Source: Streptomyces sp. TBY4 | Lineage (GTDB): Bacteria; Actinomycetota; Actinomycetes; Streptomycetales; Streptomycetaceae | Direction: 5' to 3' | Assembly (NCBI RefSeq): GCF_024213195.1 | Contig: NZ_JANAVF010000003.1 | Coordinates: 457,420-521,419, forward strand | DNA: 64,000 nucleotides | Part shown: piece after piece, positions 50,263-58,075 of the stretch | Layout of the letters: each line of letters begins with the position of its first letter | Position numbering within the stretch: the first letter of the stretch is position 1 | Program-made: the position numbers and the translations under genes | Notes under the pieces: model-generated | Told to the model about the DNA's origin: nothing | The model's input: the letters and a program-made list of their open reading frames with translations, nothing else | Database searches by the model: none

Positions 50263-51012
50263 ATGAACCCCATTTCCCCCCGCGCGCTCCTCATCAGGGG
50301 CATGCTCGCCGGCCTGCTGGCCGGAATCGCCGCGTTCCTCGTCGCGTACTTCCTCGGTGAATCCCAGGTCGACGCGGCGATCGCCATCGAGGAAGCCGGA
50401 GCCCACGACCACGGCGGCGAGGCCGCCCCCGTCAGCCGGGCCCTGCAGGCCACGGCCGGACTGGGCACCGGAACCCTGCTCTACGGGATCGCGCTCGGCG
50501 GCATCGCCGCGCTCGCCTACTGCTACGCCCTGGGCCGGATCGGCCGCTTCGGCCCCCGGGCCACGGCCCTGCTGGTCTCCGGCGCTCTGTTCGTCACCGT
50601 CACCCTGGTGCCGTTCTTCAAGTACCCCGCCAACCCGCCGGCCGTCGGAGACCCCGAGACCACCGTCCAGCGGACCACCCTCTACGTCCTGATGCTCGTG
50701 CTGGGCCTGCTGCTCGCGGCGGCCGCGCTGATCCTGGGCCGGCGCCTCGCGCCGCGCCTGGGCAACTGGAACGCCTCGGTCGCCGCCTCGGTCGCCTTCG
50801 TGGTGGCCGTCGGCATCGCCTACGCTCTCCTGCCCGGCGTCAACGAGGTACCGGCGGGCTTCCCGGCGGCGCTCGTCTGGCAGTTCCGGCTCGCCTCGCT
50901 CGCCGTCCAGGCCGCGATGTGGAGCACTTTCGGCCTGGCTTTCGGATTTCTTGCCGAACGGGCCCTTGTCCCCGCCGGAACTCCCAAGGAGGCTGTACAG
51001 CCTGCGAGTTGA
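50263..51012 (+). CDS. cbtA: Cobalt transporter subunit CbtA
   Basis: 249 residues with about six membrane segments. Signatures: LLIRGMLAGLLAGIAAFLVAYFLGE, the His-containing EEAGAHDHGGEAAPVSRALQ loop, and LVPFFKYPANPPAVGDPETT. CbtA works with CbtB in B12-regulated cobalt uptake. It lies 50 bp after cbtB in the same riboswitch-controlled operon. Confidence 0.94.
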   Translation: MNPISPRALLIRGMLAGLLAGIAAFLVAYFLGESQVDAAIAIEEAGAHDHGGEAAPVSRALQATAGLGTGTLLYGIALGGIAALAYCYALGRIGRFGPRATALLVSGALFVTVTLVPFFKYPANPPAVGDPETTVQRTTLYVLMLVLGLLLAAAALILGRRLAPRLGNWNASVAASVAFVVAVGIAYALLPGVNEVPAGFPAALVWQFRLASLAVQAAMWSTFGLAFGFLAERALVPAGTPKEAVQPAS

Positions 51013-51052
51013 CGTCTTGCGTGCAAGTGACTGAAAGGCTGGTGACGGCGCG

Positions 51053-51340
51053 GTGACGACGGCGATCCGAGAGCTCGGGGACCACCGAAGACCCCAGTGG
51101 CGCCAGGTGCGGGAATGGCGTGGCTGGACGGGCGCAGCCCCGTTCTGGCTCAATGCGGTGCTCCTGCTGCTGACCCCCTTCACCACCGTCACCCTGCTCG
51201 CGCAGATCGGCATCATCGCCGGCCTGACCGCCGTCGCCGGGCTGGCCCGCCACCTCTGGTCGGGTGACTACGGTCATGCGGCCATCCACTCCGCCGCCGC
51301 ACTCATGGGTGCGGCGGCGGTGGCGGTCGTGGTGGTCTGA
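51053..51340 (+). CDS. Small hypothetical membrane protein
   Basis: 95 residues: a hydrophilic N-terminus (about 28 residues) and two or three membrane segments (FWLNAVLLLLTPFTTVTLLAQIGIIAGLTAVAG; final AALMGAAAVAVVVV). The start is a GTG with GAAAGG upstream. An inverted repeat CTTGC-GT-GCAAG lies just before it (about 51017-51028). It may be the third gene of the cbt operon or independent. No family recognised. Confidence 0.55.
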   Translation: MTTAIRELGDHRRPQWRQVREWRGWTGAAPFWLNAVLLLLTPFTTVTLLAQIGIIAGLTAVAGLARHLWSGDYGHAAIHSAAALMGAAAVAVVVV

Positions 51341-51352
51341 CGAGGGGCTCGC

Positions 51353-51370
51353 CGGGGGGCTAGCCCCCCG
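51353..51370. terminator. 18-bp palindrome, probable terminator
   Basis: CGGGGGGCTAGCCCCCCG is perfectly self-complementary and lies 12 bp after the small membrane protein's stop codon. Confidence 0.65.
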
Positions 51371-51401
51371 AACGGCCTTCCCGGCTACCGGATGTGGCGG
51401 C

Positions 51402-51423
51402 CGAGGATGCTCAACCATCCTCG
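51402..51423 (+). promoter_or_regulatory. Hairpin directly before the hydrolase start codon
   Basis: CGAGGATG (51402-51409) pairs perfectly with CATCCTCG (51416-51423) across six bases, ending 4 bp before the ATG at 51428. The only SD-like sequence (GAGG) is inside the stem, so it could limit translation, or the dyad could be an operator. Confidence 0.45.
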
Positions 51424-51427
51424 TTCC

Positions 51428-52909
51428 ATGACCACTTACCGCAGCAAGAACGCACTCCTCGCCCTCTGCGCCACGGCCGCCGCCGCCCCGCAGGCCACCG
51501 CCCGCGGCACCGCGCCCGCCCTGGCCTGGACGGCGTGCACCCACACCGGCCACCTCGAAGGCCAGCAGTGCGCGAAGCTGCCCGTCCCCCTCGACTACGC
51601 CGACCCGGCCGGCCCGCAGGTGGAGCTCGCCGTGTCCCGGCTGCCCAGCACCCGTCCCGCCGTCCGGCGCGGCGCGCTGGCCGTGGTCCCCGGCGGGCCG
51701 GGCGGCTCGGGCGTGCAGCGGCTCTCGCAGAAGGGGGCCGCGCTGGCCGGGCAGATGGCCGGCGCCTACGACCTCGTCGCGCTCGACCCGCGCGGGGTCG
51801 GCGGCAGCGTCACCGCCGGATGCGGTCTGGACCCGGCCGACCGGCGGCTGACGACCCTGCGCTCCTGGCCCGGCGCCGACGGGGGGATCGCGGAGAACAC
51901 CGACCGCTCCCGCCGGGTGGCCGAGGCCTGCGCCGCGAACGGCGGGGCGGTGCTGAGCAGTTTCACCACCGCCAACCAGGCGCGCGACATGGACCGCTTC
52001 CGGGAGGCCCTCGGCGAGCGCAAGCTGTCGGTCTGGGCCGTCTCCTACGGGACCTACGTGACGGCGGTGTACGCGCAGAAGTTCCCGAAGCGCACCGACC
52101 GCGTGGTGCTGGACAGCAGCGGTGACCCCGATCCGGCGCGGGTCGCGCGCGGCTGGCTCGCGAACATGGCGCAGGGCGCCGACGACCGCTTCCCCGACTT
52201 CGCGGCCTGGGCGTCCGACCCGGCGCGGGCGGGGGAGGGGCTGCGGCTCGCCGAACACCCGGACGACGTACGCCCGTTGTTCCTGGAGCTGGCGGCGGAA
52301 CTGGACCGCTCCCCGAAGCCCTCGAACGTGCCCGGCCTGCCGCTGACCGGCACCCTGCTGCGCCAGGCCCTGCAGACGGCCCTCTACGGCGACGCCCAGT
52401 TCCCCGCCTTCGCCCGCCTCGTGCGCGCGGCGCAGGACCCGGCCGCGGTCCCGGAGCTGCCCCGGGAGCTCGCCGCGGTGCTGCCCGATGCGGACGCGGC
52501 GCTGATGGTGGGTGTCATCTGCAATGACGTGGCCTGGCCGAAGGACGTCGCCGGGTACGAGCGGGCGGTGGCCGCGGACCGGGCCGCGCACCCGCTGACG
52601 GCCGGGATGCCGGCGAACATCACCCCGTGCGCCTTCTGGAAGGACGCCCCGGCCGAGCGCCCCACCCGCATCGATGACCGGGGCCCCTCGAACATCCTGA
52701 TGGTGCAGAACCTCCGCGATCCGTCGACCCCGTACGCCGCCTCCCTGAAGATGCGGGACGCCCTCGGACAGCGCGCCCGGCTGCTCACCGTCGACCACGG
52801 CGGCCACGGGGTCTACCTCGGCAACGGCAACGCCTGCTCGGACCGCACCGTCACCGCCTACCTCACGACGGGGGAGCGGCCGGCGAAGGACGCCTCGTGC
52901 CGGTCCTGA
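51428..52909 (+). CDS. Secreted alpha/beta hydrolase (tripeptidyl aminopeptidase, SlpD/SlpE type)
   Basis: 493 residues with a short signal peptide (MTTYRSKNALLALCATAAAA). It has LPVPLDYADPAGPQVELAVSRL, the oxyanion loop VPGGPGGSG, the nucleophile Ser206 in AVSYGTYV, the acid in MVQNLRDPSTPYA and the His in VDHGGHGVYL, plus the C-terminal TAP-like domain. These proteases release tripeptides or process secreted proteins. Cysteines at both ends suggest disulfides. The start is the ATG at 51428; ATGs at 51392 and 51407 are possible. Its last 47 bp overlap the TetR gene on the other strand. Confidence 0.92.
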   Translation: MTTYRSKNALLALCATAAAAPQATARGTAPALAWTACTHTGHLEGQQCAKLPVPLDYADPAGPQVELAVSRLPSTRPAVRRGALAVVPGGPGGSGVQRLSQKGAALAGQMAGAYDLVALDPRGVGGSVTAGCGLDPADRRLTTLRSWPGADGGIAENTDRSRRVAEACAANGGAVLSSFTTANQARDMDRFREALGERKLSVWAVSYGTYVTAVYAQKFPKRTDRVVLDSSGDPDPARVARGWLANMAQGADDRFPDFAAWASDPARAGEGLRLAEHPDDVRPLFLELAAELDRSPKPSNVPGLPLTGTLLRQALQTALYGDAQFPAFARLVRAAQDPAAVPELPRELAAVLPDADAALMVGVICNDVAWPKDVAGYERAVAADRAAHPLTAGMPANITPCAFWKDAPAERPTRIDDRGPSNILMVQNLRDPSTPYAASLKMRDALGQRARLLTVDHGGHGVYLGNGNACSDRTVTAYLTTGERPAKDASCRS

Positions 52910-53501
52910 AGATCCGGTCCAGGTGGTGGCGCAGGACCGCGACGGCCGACTCGGGGTCCCGCTGGCCGACCAGGATGCTCGTGCCCATGGTCGCCGCCAT
53001 GGCGAGCAGGCTGATCGCCTCGATGCGGGCGTCGATGCCGGGGTCGGCCAGGCCCGCTTCCTGGGCCTGGCCGATCAGCCCGGCCACCGCGTTCTCGGCG
53101 GCGTCGGGATTGTCGATGAAGGGCTGGGCGGCGAGCGCCTCGTCGGTCACGGACAGGATCGAGTAGGAGCTGTAGAGGAGGTGGAAGGTGCGGCTCTCCC
53201 CGTCGGTCGGCAGGGAGGCCAGCAGCAGCGCCTCGATCGTGGCGCGCGGGCCGGGATCGGGGCCGGCGGCGGCGAGGCGGGCGCCGACCCGGGCGGTGAA
53301 GCGGTCGGTCAGGTGCTGGAGACCGTAGAAGAGCAGCTTCTCCTTGGTCTGGAAGTAGTACTGGACCAGGCGCAGGGAGACCCCCGCCTCTGCGGCCACG
53401 TCGCGCATGCCGACCGCGTGCAGCCCGCGCCGTCCGGCGACGCGGATGAGTGCCTCGGCGATCTGGGTGCGCCGTTCCTCGTGGTCCACGCGTTTCGGCA
53501 T
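52863..53501 (-). CDS. TetR-family transcriptional regulator
   Basis: 212 residues. The HTH reads GLHAVGMRDVAAEAGVSLRLVQYYFQTKEKLLFYGL; the C-terminal ligand domain is BetI/TetR_C_6-like. It is divergent from an alpha/beta hydrolase gene, with two near-palindromic sites between them, and is probably that gene's repressor and its own. Its 3' end overlaps the tripeptidyl aminopeptidase gene by 47 bp. Confidence 0.9.
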   Translation of the reverse strand: MPKRVDHEERRTQIAEALIRVAGRRGLHAVGMRDVAAEAGVSLRLVQYYFQTKEKLLFYGLQHLTDRFTARVGARLAAAGPDPGPRATIEALLLASLPTDGESRTFHLLYSSYSILSVTDEALAAQPFIDNPDAAENAVAGLIGQAQEAGLADPGIDARIEAISLLAMAATMGTSILVGQRDPESAVAVLRHHLDRIFRTGTRRPSPAAPPS

Positions 53502-53558
53502 GTTCTGGTGTCTCCGCCCGTCGGTGCCCTGGGGTGATGAGCCCGCGGCTCGTTTTCA

Positions 53559-53596
53559 TGGTACCGCCGTATCAACATCATGGTACGGTCGTATCA
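53559..53596. promoter_or_regulatory. Two TetR-type operators
   Basis: TGGTACCGCCGTATCA (53559-53574) and TGGTACGGTCGTATCA (53581-53596) are direct repeats 22 bp apart, each a near palindrome of form TGRTACGNNCGTAYCA. They lie between the TetR gene and the divergent hydrolase gene. Confidence 0.75.
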
Positions 53597-53633
53597 CGAA
53601 GAACGGATCCCCGGTCCTCCAGGAGGTGCCCCC

Positions 53634-54575
53634 GTGCCCGACAACAAGCCCCGTGTACGCCGTGACATCGGCCGTTACGTGAGCGACGAGCTGCGCGACC
53701 GCTACTTCGCCGCCTGCGACGCCCTGTACGCGATGGGAGCCCCCGCCCGCTCCGAGACCGACGTGGAGACGAGCTTCGGGACCACGCACGTCTACCGGTA
53801 CGGCCCGGCGGACCCCGCGGCGGAGTCCCGTACGCCCGTCGTCCTGATCCACGGCTCGGGTGGCTGCTCGGCCCAGTGGTACCCCAACACCGCCGCCCTC
53901 AGCGCCGACCGGCCCGTCTACGCCCTCGACACCCCCGGCGACCCGGGCCGCAGCGTGCAGCGCGAGGTGATGTGGCAGCCCGAGCGCGCCGCCCAGTGGA
54001 TGGACGAGGCCCTCGGCGCGCTGGGCCTGGACCGGGTCCACATGGTCGGCTCCTCCTACGGAGGCTGGCTGGTCATCAACCAGGCGCACCTGCGCCCCGG
54101 CCGGCTCGCCTCGGTCACCGCCCTGGACCCGGGCGGCCTGGAGAAGGTGGGGCTGCGGTTCTTCGCGTGGATCTTCGCCAGCCTCTTCGCGACCTTCGCC
54201 CCCAAGGCGATGCGGCCGACCCTGGCCAAGTGGCTGGAGCAGCCGGTGCTGGTCGTTCCGGAACTGCGGAGGTGGATCCAGGCGGGCGTCCGCGCCTTCC
54301 GGATCAAGCGGCCCGCCCCGCTGCCGCTGTCGGACGCGGAACTGGGCACGATCCGCCTGCCGTTCTACCTGATCATGGGCAAGCGGAGCCTGCTCGTGCA
54401 CCCGAAGCGCCAGCTGGAGCGGGTGCCGCGGGTGATCCGCGGAGCCCGCGCCGAGATCGTCTCCGCGACCGGGCACGGACCGCAGCTCGACCACCCCGAG
54501 CTGGTCAACGCCCGGATGCTCAGCTTCTTCGAGGACGTCGACTCCCTCGACCCGGCCGGGCACAGGGCGGCGTAG
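53634..54575 (+). CDS. Alpha/beta hydrolase
   Basis: 313 residues. The oxyanion loop is LIHGSGGCSAQWYPN, the nucleophile is Ser141 in MVGSSYGGWLVIN, and the catalytic His is in SATGHGPQLDHPELV. An internal basic segment (about 185-235) forms the lid. No signal peptide. The substrate is unknown; esterase or lactonase activity is plausible. The GTG start has a strong AGGAGG site 8 bp upstream. It is divergent from and probably repressed by the TetR protein at 52863-53501. Confidence 0.9.
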   Translation: MPDNKPRVRRDIGRYVSDELRDRYFAACDALYAMGAPARSETDVETSFGTTHVYRYGPADPAAESRTPVVLIHGSGGCSAQWYPNTAALSADRPVYALDTPGDPGRSVQREVMWQPERAAQWMDEALGALGLDRVHMVGSSYGGWLVINQAHLRPGRLASVTALDPGGLEKVGLRFFAWIFASLFATFAPKAMRPTLAKWLEQPVLVVPELRRWIQAGVRAFRIKRPAPLPLSDAELGTIRLPFYLIMGKRSLLVHPKRQLERVPRVIRGARAEIVSATGHGPQLDHPELVNARMLSFFEDVDSLDPAGHRAA

Positions 54576-54595
54576 AGCGGTTCGAGCGGGCCGGC

Positions 54596-55621
54596 TCAGC
54601 CGGTGCGGAAGCGGAGCCGGTACTCCGTCGGCGTGATGCCGAGCGTGCGGCGGAAGGCCCGTACGAGGGTGTCGGCGGTGCCGAACCCGCAGGCGGAGGC
54701 GATCCGTTCGAGCGTGGCATCGGTGGTTTCGAGCCGGCCCCGCGCCAGCTCCACGCGGGCCGACTCGATGTAGGCCGCCGGGGTCGTGCCCAGCTCCGAT
54801 TTGAAGATCCGGGCCAGCTGCCGTTCGCTGACGTGCGCGTACGCGGCGATGTCGGCCAGGCTGAGCCGGCCGCCGAGGTGCCGTCGGACGAAGTGCCGCA
54901 GGTCTTCGGCGCGCCGCGTCGCGGAGACGGGCTCCAGCGGGACGCTGAACTGGCTCTGCCCGCTCGGCCGCTTCAGGTACATCACGAGCTGCCGGGCCAC
55001 GCGCAGGGCGACGCCCTCGCCGAAGTCCTCCGCCACCAGGGCGAGCGAGAGGTCCAGGCAGGCGCTGATCCCGGCACCGGTCCACACCTCCCCGTCCCGG
55101 ATGAAGATCGGGTCGGCGTCCACCTCGACCGCCGGGTGCTCGGCGGCGAGCTGCTCCGCGGTGGACCAGTGGGTGGTGGCCCGCCTGCCGTCGAGCAGCC
55201 CGGCCGCCGCCAGGAGGTGCGCCCCCACGCAGACCGAGGCGACCCGGCGCGCGCGGGCGGCGAGCGTCCGCACCTGCTCGACGAGCTCGGGGTCGGTGAG
55301 GGCGTGGACCCGGCGCGCGGAGTCCAGCTCGACCGCACCGGGCACCAGGAGCGTGTCGATGCTCCGGGTGGCGGCCTCGGCGAAGGTCAGGTCCGGCAGG
55401 ACGCGCACCCCGGCGGAGGTGGTGACGGGGTCGAGGGTCCGCGCGGCCAGGACCACCCGGTAGCCGGCCTCGTCGTCCGTCTCCCGCGGGACCAGGGAGA
55501 ACACCTCGGGCGGTCCGGTGACGTCCAGCAGGTCGACGCCCTCGAAGAGCACGACCACGATCAGCCGCTCGACGGGCTCCAGGGGCGCGGAAGCAGGGTC
55601 CGGGCCGTGTCCGTTGCTCAT
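54596..55621 (-). CDS. GlxA-family regulator (DJ-1/PfpI plus AraC)
   Basis: 341 residues. The N-terminal DJ-1/PfpI domain (about 15-195) has VVLFEGVDLLDVTGPPEVFSL and the nucleophile-elbow Cys in VASVCVGAHLLAAAGLLDGRRATTHW. The C-terminal AraC domain (about 230-335) has LSLADIAAYAHVSERQLARIFKSELGTTPAAYIESARVELAR and ACGFGTADTLVRAFRRTLGITPTEYR. Such regulators activate genes for amino-acid or amine metabolism. It converges with the hydrolase gene and is divergent from another TetR gene; an inverted repeat begins at its start codon. Confidence 0.93.
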   Translation of the reverse strand: MSNGHGPDPASAPLEPVERLIVVVLFEGVDLLDVTGPPEVFSLVPRETDDEAGYRVVLAARTLDPVTTSAGVRVLPDLTFAEAATRSIDTLLVPGAVELDSARRVHALTDPELVEQVRTLAARARRVASVCVGAHLLAAAGLLDGRRATTHWSTAEQLAAEHPAVEVDADPIFIRDGEVWTGAGISACLDLSLALVAEDFGEGVALRVARQLVMYLKRPSGQSQFSVPLEPVSATRRAEDLRHFVRRHLGGRLSLADIAAYAHVSERQLARIFKSELGTTPAAYIESARVELARGRLETTDATLERIASACGFGTADTLVRAFRRTLGITPTEYRLRFRTG

Positions 55622-55637
55622 GTTGGCAACGCTAACA
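55621..55637. promoter_or_regulatory. 17-bp inverted repeat at the GlxA start
   Basis: TGTTGGC-AAC-GCTAACA has six of seven matching positions in its arms. It touches the GlxA-type start codon (55619-55621) and lies upstream of the divergent TetR gene, so binding would block the GlxA-type gene and could control both. Confidence 0.6.
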
Positions 55638-55678
55638 TGTCAAGTAATCATCGCTTACGAGCCTGCTAGCATCGGGCC

Positions 55679-56317
55679 ATGTCAACGGCCCGAGAACGCA
55701 TCCTGGAAGCCACCGCGGAACTGCTCGCCACCAAGGACGCACCGGCGATCTCCACCCGGGCCATCTGCGACCGGGCCAAGGTCGGCATGCCCGAGATCTA
55801 CCGCCAGTTCGGCGACAAGGAGGGGCTGCTCACCGCCGTCGCCGACCTCGGCTTCGAGCGTTTCCTCGCCAACAAGCGCCGCAATCCGCAGACGGACGAT
55901 CCGGTGGCGGACCTGCGGACGGCCTGGGACAGCCACGTCGCCTTCGCGCTCGGCAACCCCCACCTCTACCGGCTGATGTTCACCCCGGCCGGAACGGCCA
56001 AGCCGCAGGCCATCGCGGAGGCGCAGGCCCTGCTCCTGGCAGCCGTGGAACGGTGCCGCGCCGCCGGCCGGCTGCGCACGAGTCCGGCGCTGGCGGGGCA
56101 GTCGATCCTCTCGGCGAACGTGGGCGTCTGCCTGATGGCCCTGTCCTTCCCCGAGCTGTACGGAGGCCTGGACGTCTCCCGGTCGGTACGCGACGCGGTG
56201 ATCGGGAAGGTCACCGGAGACGAGCGGGAGGACACGAGGATCGGCGCCGCGACCGTCCTCGCCCAGGCGCTGGTCGATACCCTCACCGGAGCGGCGGCGC
56301 CGCCCGCCACGCCGTGA
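55679..56317 (+). CDS. TetR-family transcriptional regulator
   Basis: 212 residues. The HTH is APAISTRAICDRAKVGMPEIYRQFGDKEGLLTAVADLGF; the C-terminal domain (about 80-200) has the HVAFALGNPHLYRLMF segment of the WHG/TetR_C_13 type. It is divergent from the GlxA-type regulator gene and 12 bp ahead of an acetyltransferase gene, with which it may form an operon. No ribosome site is seen, so it may be leaderless. Confidence 0.9.
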   Translation: MSTARERILEATAELLATKDAPAISTRAICDRAKVGMPEIYRQFGDKEGLLTAVADLGFERFLANKRRNPQTDDPVADLRTAWDSHVAFALGNPHLYRLMFTPAGTAKPQAIAEAQALLLAAVERCRAAGRLRTSPALAGQSILSANVGVCLMALSFPELYGGLDVSRSVRDAVIGKVTGDEREDTRIGAATVLAQALVDTLTGAAAPPATP

Positions 56318-56329
56318 CATCGTGAGGCC

Positions 56330-56902
56330 ATGGCCATTGAAGTCCGCCCCGCTGCCGTGTTCGAGGACGTCCGTGCCGTGCTCGGCCCGAAGTCTCCCGA
56401 GGCCAACGTCTGCTGGTGCCTGAGCTACCGGATCCCGTCCGCGCTCAACAACGAACTCCGCGGCCCGGCCCGCGGCGCGTACGTGGCCGAACTGTGCCGC
56501 TCCCAGAGCCCCTTGGGGGTGCTCGCCTACGACGACGGCGAGCCGGCCGGCTGGGCCGCCGTCGCCCCGCGCTCGGACACCACCTTCGCGCGCAGCCGCA
56601 AGATCCCGCAGGTCGACGAGCTGCCGGTCTGGTCGCTGTGGTGCATCCGGGTGCGCCCCGGGCACCGCAAGAAGGGGGTCTCGCACGCGCTCATCACCGG
56701 TGCCGTCGAGTTCGCCCGCTCCCAGGGCGCACCGGTGATCGAGGCCTACCCGCTGGACAGCGGCGATGCCAGGGTCGACCTGACGATGGCGTACGCCGGG
56801 ATCCGGAAGAACTTCGAACGCGCCGGGTTCACCCACGCCGCCGACACCACCTCGGTGCTCGCCGGCCATCCCCGGGTCCTGATGCGGCTCGACCTGCGCT
56901 GA
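56330..56902 (+). CDS. GNAT-family N-acetyltransferase
   Basis: 190 residues. An N-terminal cysteine-bearing stretch (ANVCWCLSYRIPSALNNELRG) is followed by GVLAYDDGEPAGWAAVAPRSD and the acetyl-CoA motif WCIRVRPGHRKKGVSHALITGAVEFA. The last 50 residues have AYPLDSGDARVDLTMAYAGIRKNFERAGF. This subfamily, with the CWC start, is common in actinobacteria and uncharacterised. It follows the TetR gene closely and ends in a terminator stem. Confidence 0.88.
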   Translation: MAIEVRPAAVFEDVRAVLGPKSPEANVCWCLSYRIPSALNNELRGPARGAYVAELCRSQSPLGVLAYDDGEPAGWAAVAPRSDTTFARSRKIPQVDELPVWSLWCIRVRPGHRKKGVSHALITGAVEFARSQGAPVIEAYPLDSGDARVDLTMAYAGIRKNFERAGFTHAADTTSVLAGHPRVLMRLDLR

Positions 56903-56920
56903 GCGGGGCCGGGCCCCGCT
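56902..56920. terminator. Terminator stem between convergent genes
   Basis: AGCGGGGCC (56902-56910) and GGCCCCGCT (56912-56920) pair perfectly around one base, starting in the acetyltransferase stop codon. Confidence 0.65.
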
Positions 56921-56940
56921 GCGCCCGGCCGCCCGCGCCG

Positions 56941-57771
56941 CTACGCCCAGCTTCCGAGGGTGAACCCGTCGACCAGCGCGACGAACTCGTCCTCCTTCTC
57001 GAAGAAGGCGACGTGCCCGGCCTCGATCTCGGCGTACGTGCTGTGCGGGATCGCGGCGTGCAGGGCGCGGCTGTTCTCCACCGGGACCGTGATGTCCAGG
57101 GTGGCGCCGATGACGAGCGTCTCGGCCTCGATGCGGGGCAGCAGCTCCCGGATGTCGATGCGGGTGTCGAGGTCCACGTGGCGCAGGGTGCCGGGGGTGG
57201 GCGGCATGTTCGGGATCAGGAGCTCGACCTGTTCGCGGCCGATCGTGTTGAGGAAGCCCCGGCTGAAGCCGGTCATGGCCACGGCGCGCCCGAAGGCGGC
57301 CGGGTCGGAGGCGCCGAGCTGCTGCCACAGGGTGAAGAGGTTGCGCAGGTACTCGTCGCCGTCGGTGTGGGCCCAGCCGGCGACCAGGATCAGCCGGCGC
57401 ACGAGGTCGGGGCGCAGCGCGGCCACGGCGGCGGTCACCGGCGCGCCCATCGAGAAGCCGAGCAGGTCCACCGGGCCGGTGTCCGCGTCCTCGATGACGG
57501 CGATGACCTGCGCGGCCAGCCCCTCCACGGTCAGCGGACCGCCCTCGTCCGTGGTGACGTCGGAGCCGGAGAGGTCGGGGGTGATCACGGTGTGGTCGGC
57601 GGTGAAACGGGGCGCCGTCTGCCCCCAGTTCACGGCGGAACCGCCCGAGCCGGTGCCGTGGACGAGGACGAGCGCGGGGCCCGTGCCGGTGCGCCCGTAG
57701 CGGACCTCGGCGTCGGCGACGCGCACGGTGGCGGTGGTGGTGCCGGCGGCGGTGGCGAGGGTCGTGGACAT
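56941..57771 (-). CDS. Alpha/beta hydrolase
   Basis: 276 residues. LVLVHGTGSGGSAVNWG is the oxyanion region, Ser107 in LLGFSMGAPV the nucleophile, ATLDITVPVENSRALHAA carries the acid, and IEAGHVAFFEKEDEF the His. Cytoplasmic, substrate unknown; similar to small esterases or haloperoxidase-like hydrolases. GAGGAGCAGCC precedes the ATG. It is divergent from an XRE regulator gene, with a 304-bp gap rich in tandem repeats. Confidence 0.92.
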   Translation of the reverse strand: MSTTLATAAGTTTATVRVADAEVRYGRTGTGPALVLVHGTGSGGSAVNWGQTAPRFTADHTVITPDLSGSDVTTDEGGPLTVEGLAAQVIAVIEDADTGPVDLLGFSMGAPVTAAVAALRPDLVRRLILVAGWAHTDGDEYLRNLFTLWQQLGASDPAAFGRAVAMTGFSRGFLNTIGREQVELLIPNMPPTPGTLRHVDLDTRIDIRELLPRIEAETLVIGATLDITVPVENSRALHAAIPHSTYAEIEAGHVAFFEKEDEFVALVDGFTLGSWA

Positions 57772-57919
57772 GGCTGCTCCTCCTGGTGCGGTGACCGCCG
57801 GGGGCGTTCCCCCTCCGGCTGAACCCACACTGCCGCCGCGCGCCGGGGGCCGGGAGAGACCCCCTGAACCTGGGACCGCCGATCCCTGGATAAGCCGCGG
57901 GGCGACGACGGAGGTCCGG

Positions 57920-58062
57920 GACGCGATGCGGGGAGGGCTGCGACGCGATGCGGGGAGGGCCGCGACGCACAGCCGGGAGGGCCGCGCCGGGACCTCGTAA
58001 GGCCGCGCCGGGACCTCGTAGGGTCGCCCCGAGACCCCGTAGGGCCACGGCGCGAAGCCGGA
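57920..58062. repeat. Two consecutive tandem arrays (22 bp x 3, 21 bp x 4)
   Basis: Three 22-bp units (GACGCGATGCGGGGAGGGCY type) occupy 57920-57985 and, overlapping their end, about four 21-bp units (GGCCGCGCCGGGACCTCGTA type, the last degenerate) run 57979-58062. They fill the 304-bp gap between the hydrolase and XRE genes (57772-58075); I see no gene in it. The last unit supplies the GGAGGGG ribosome site of the XRE gene. Confidence 0.8.
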
Positions 58063-58075
58063 GGGGTCCGGCAGG

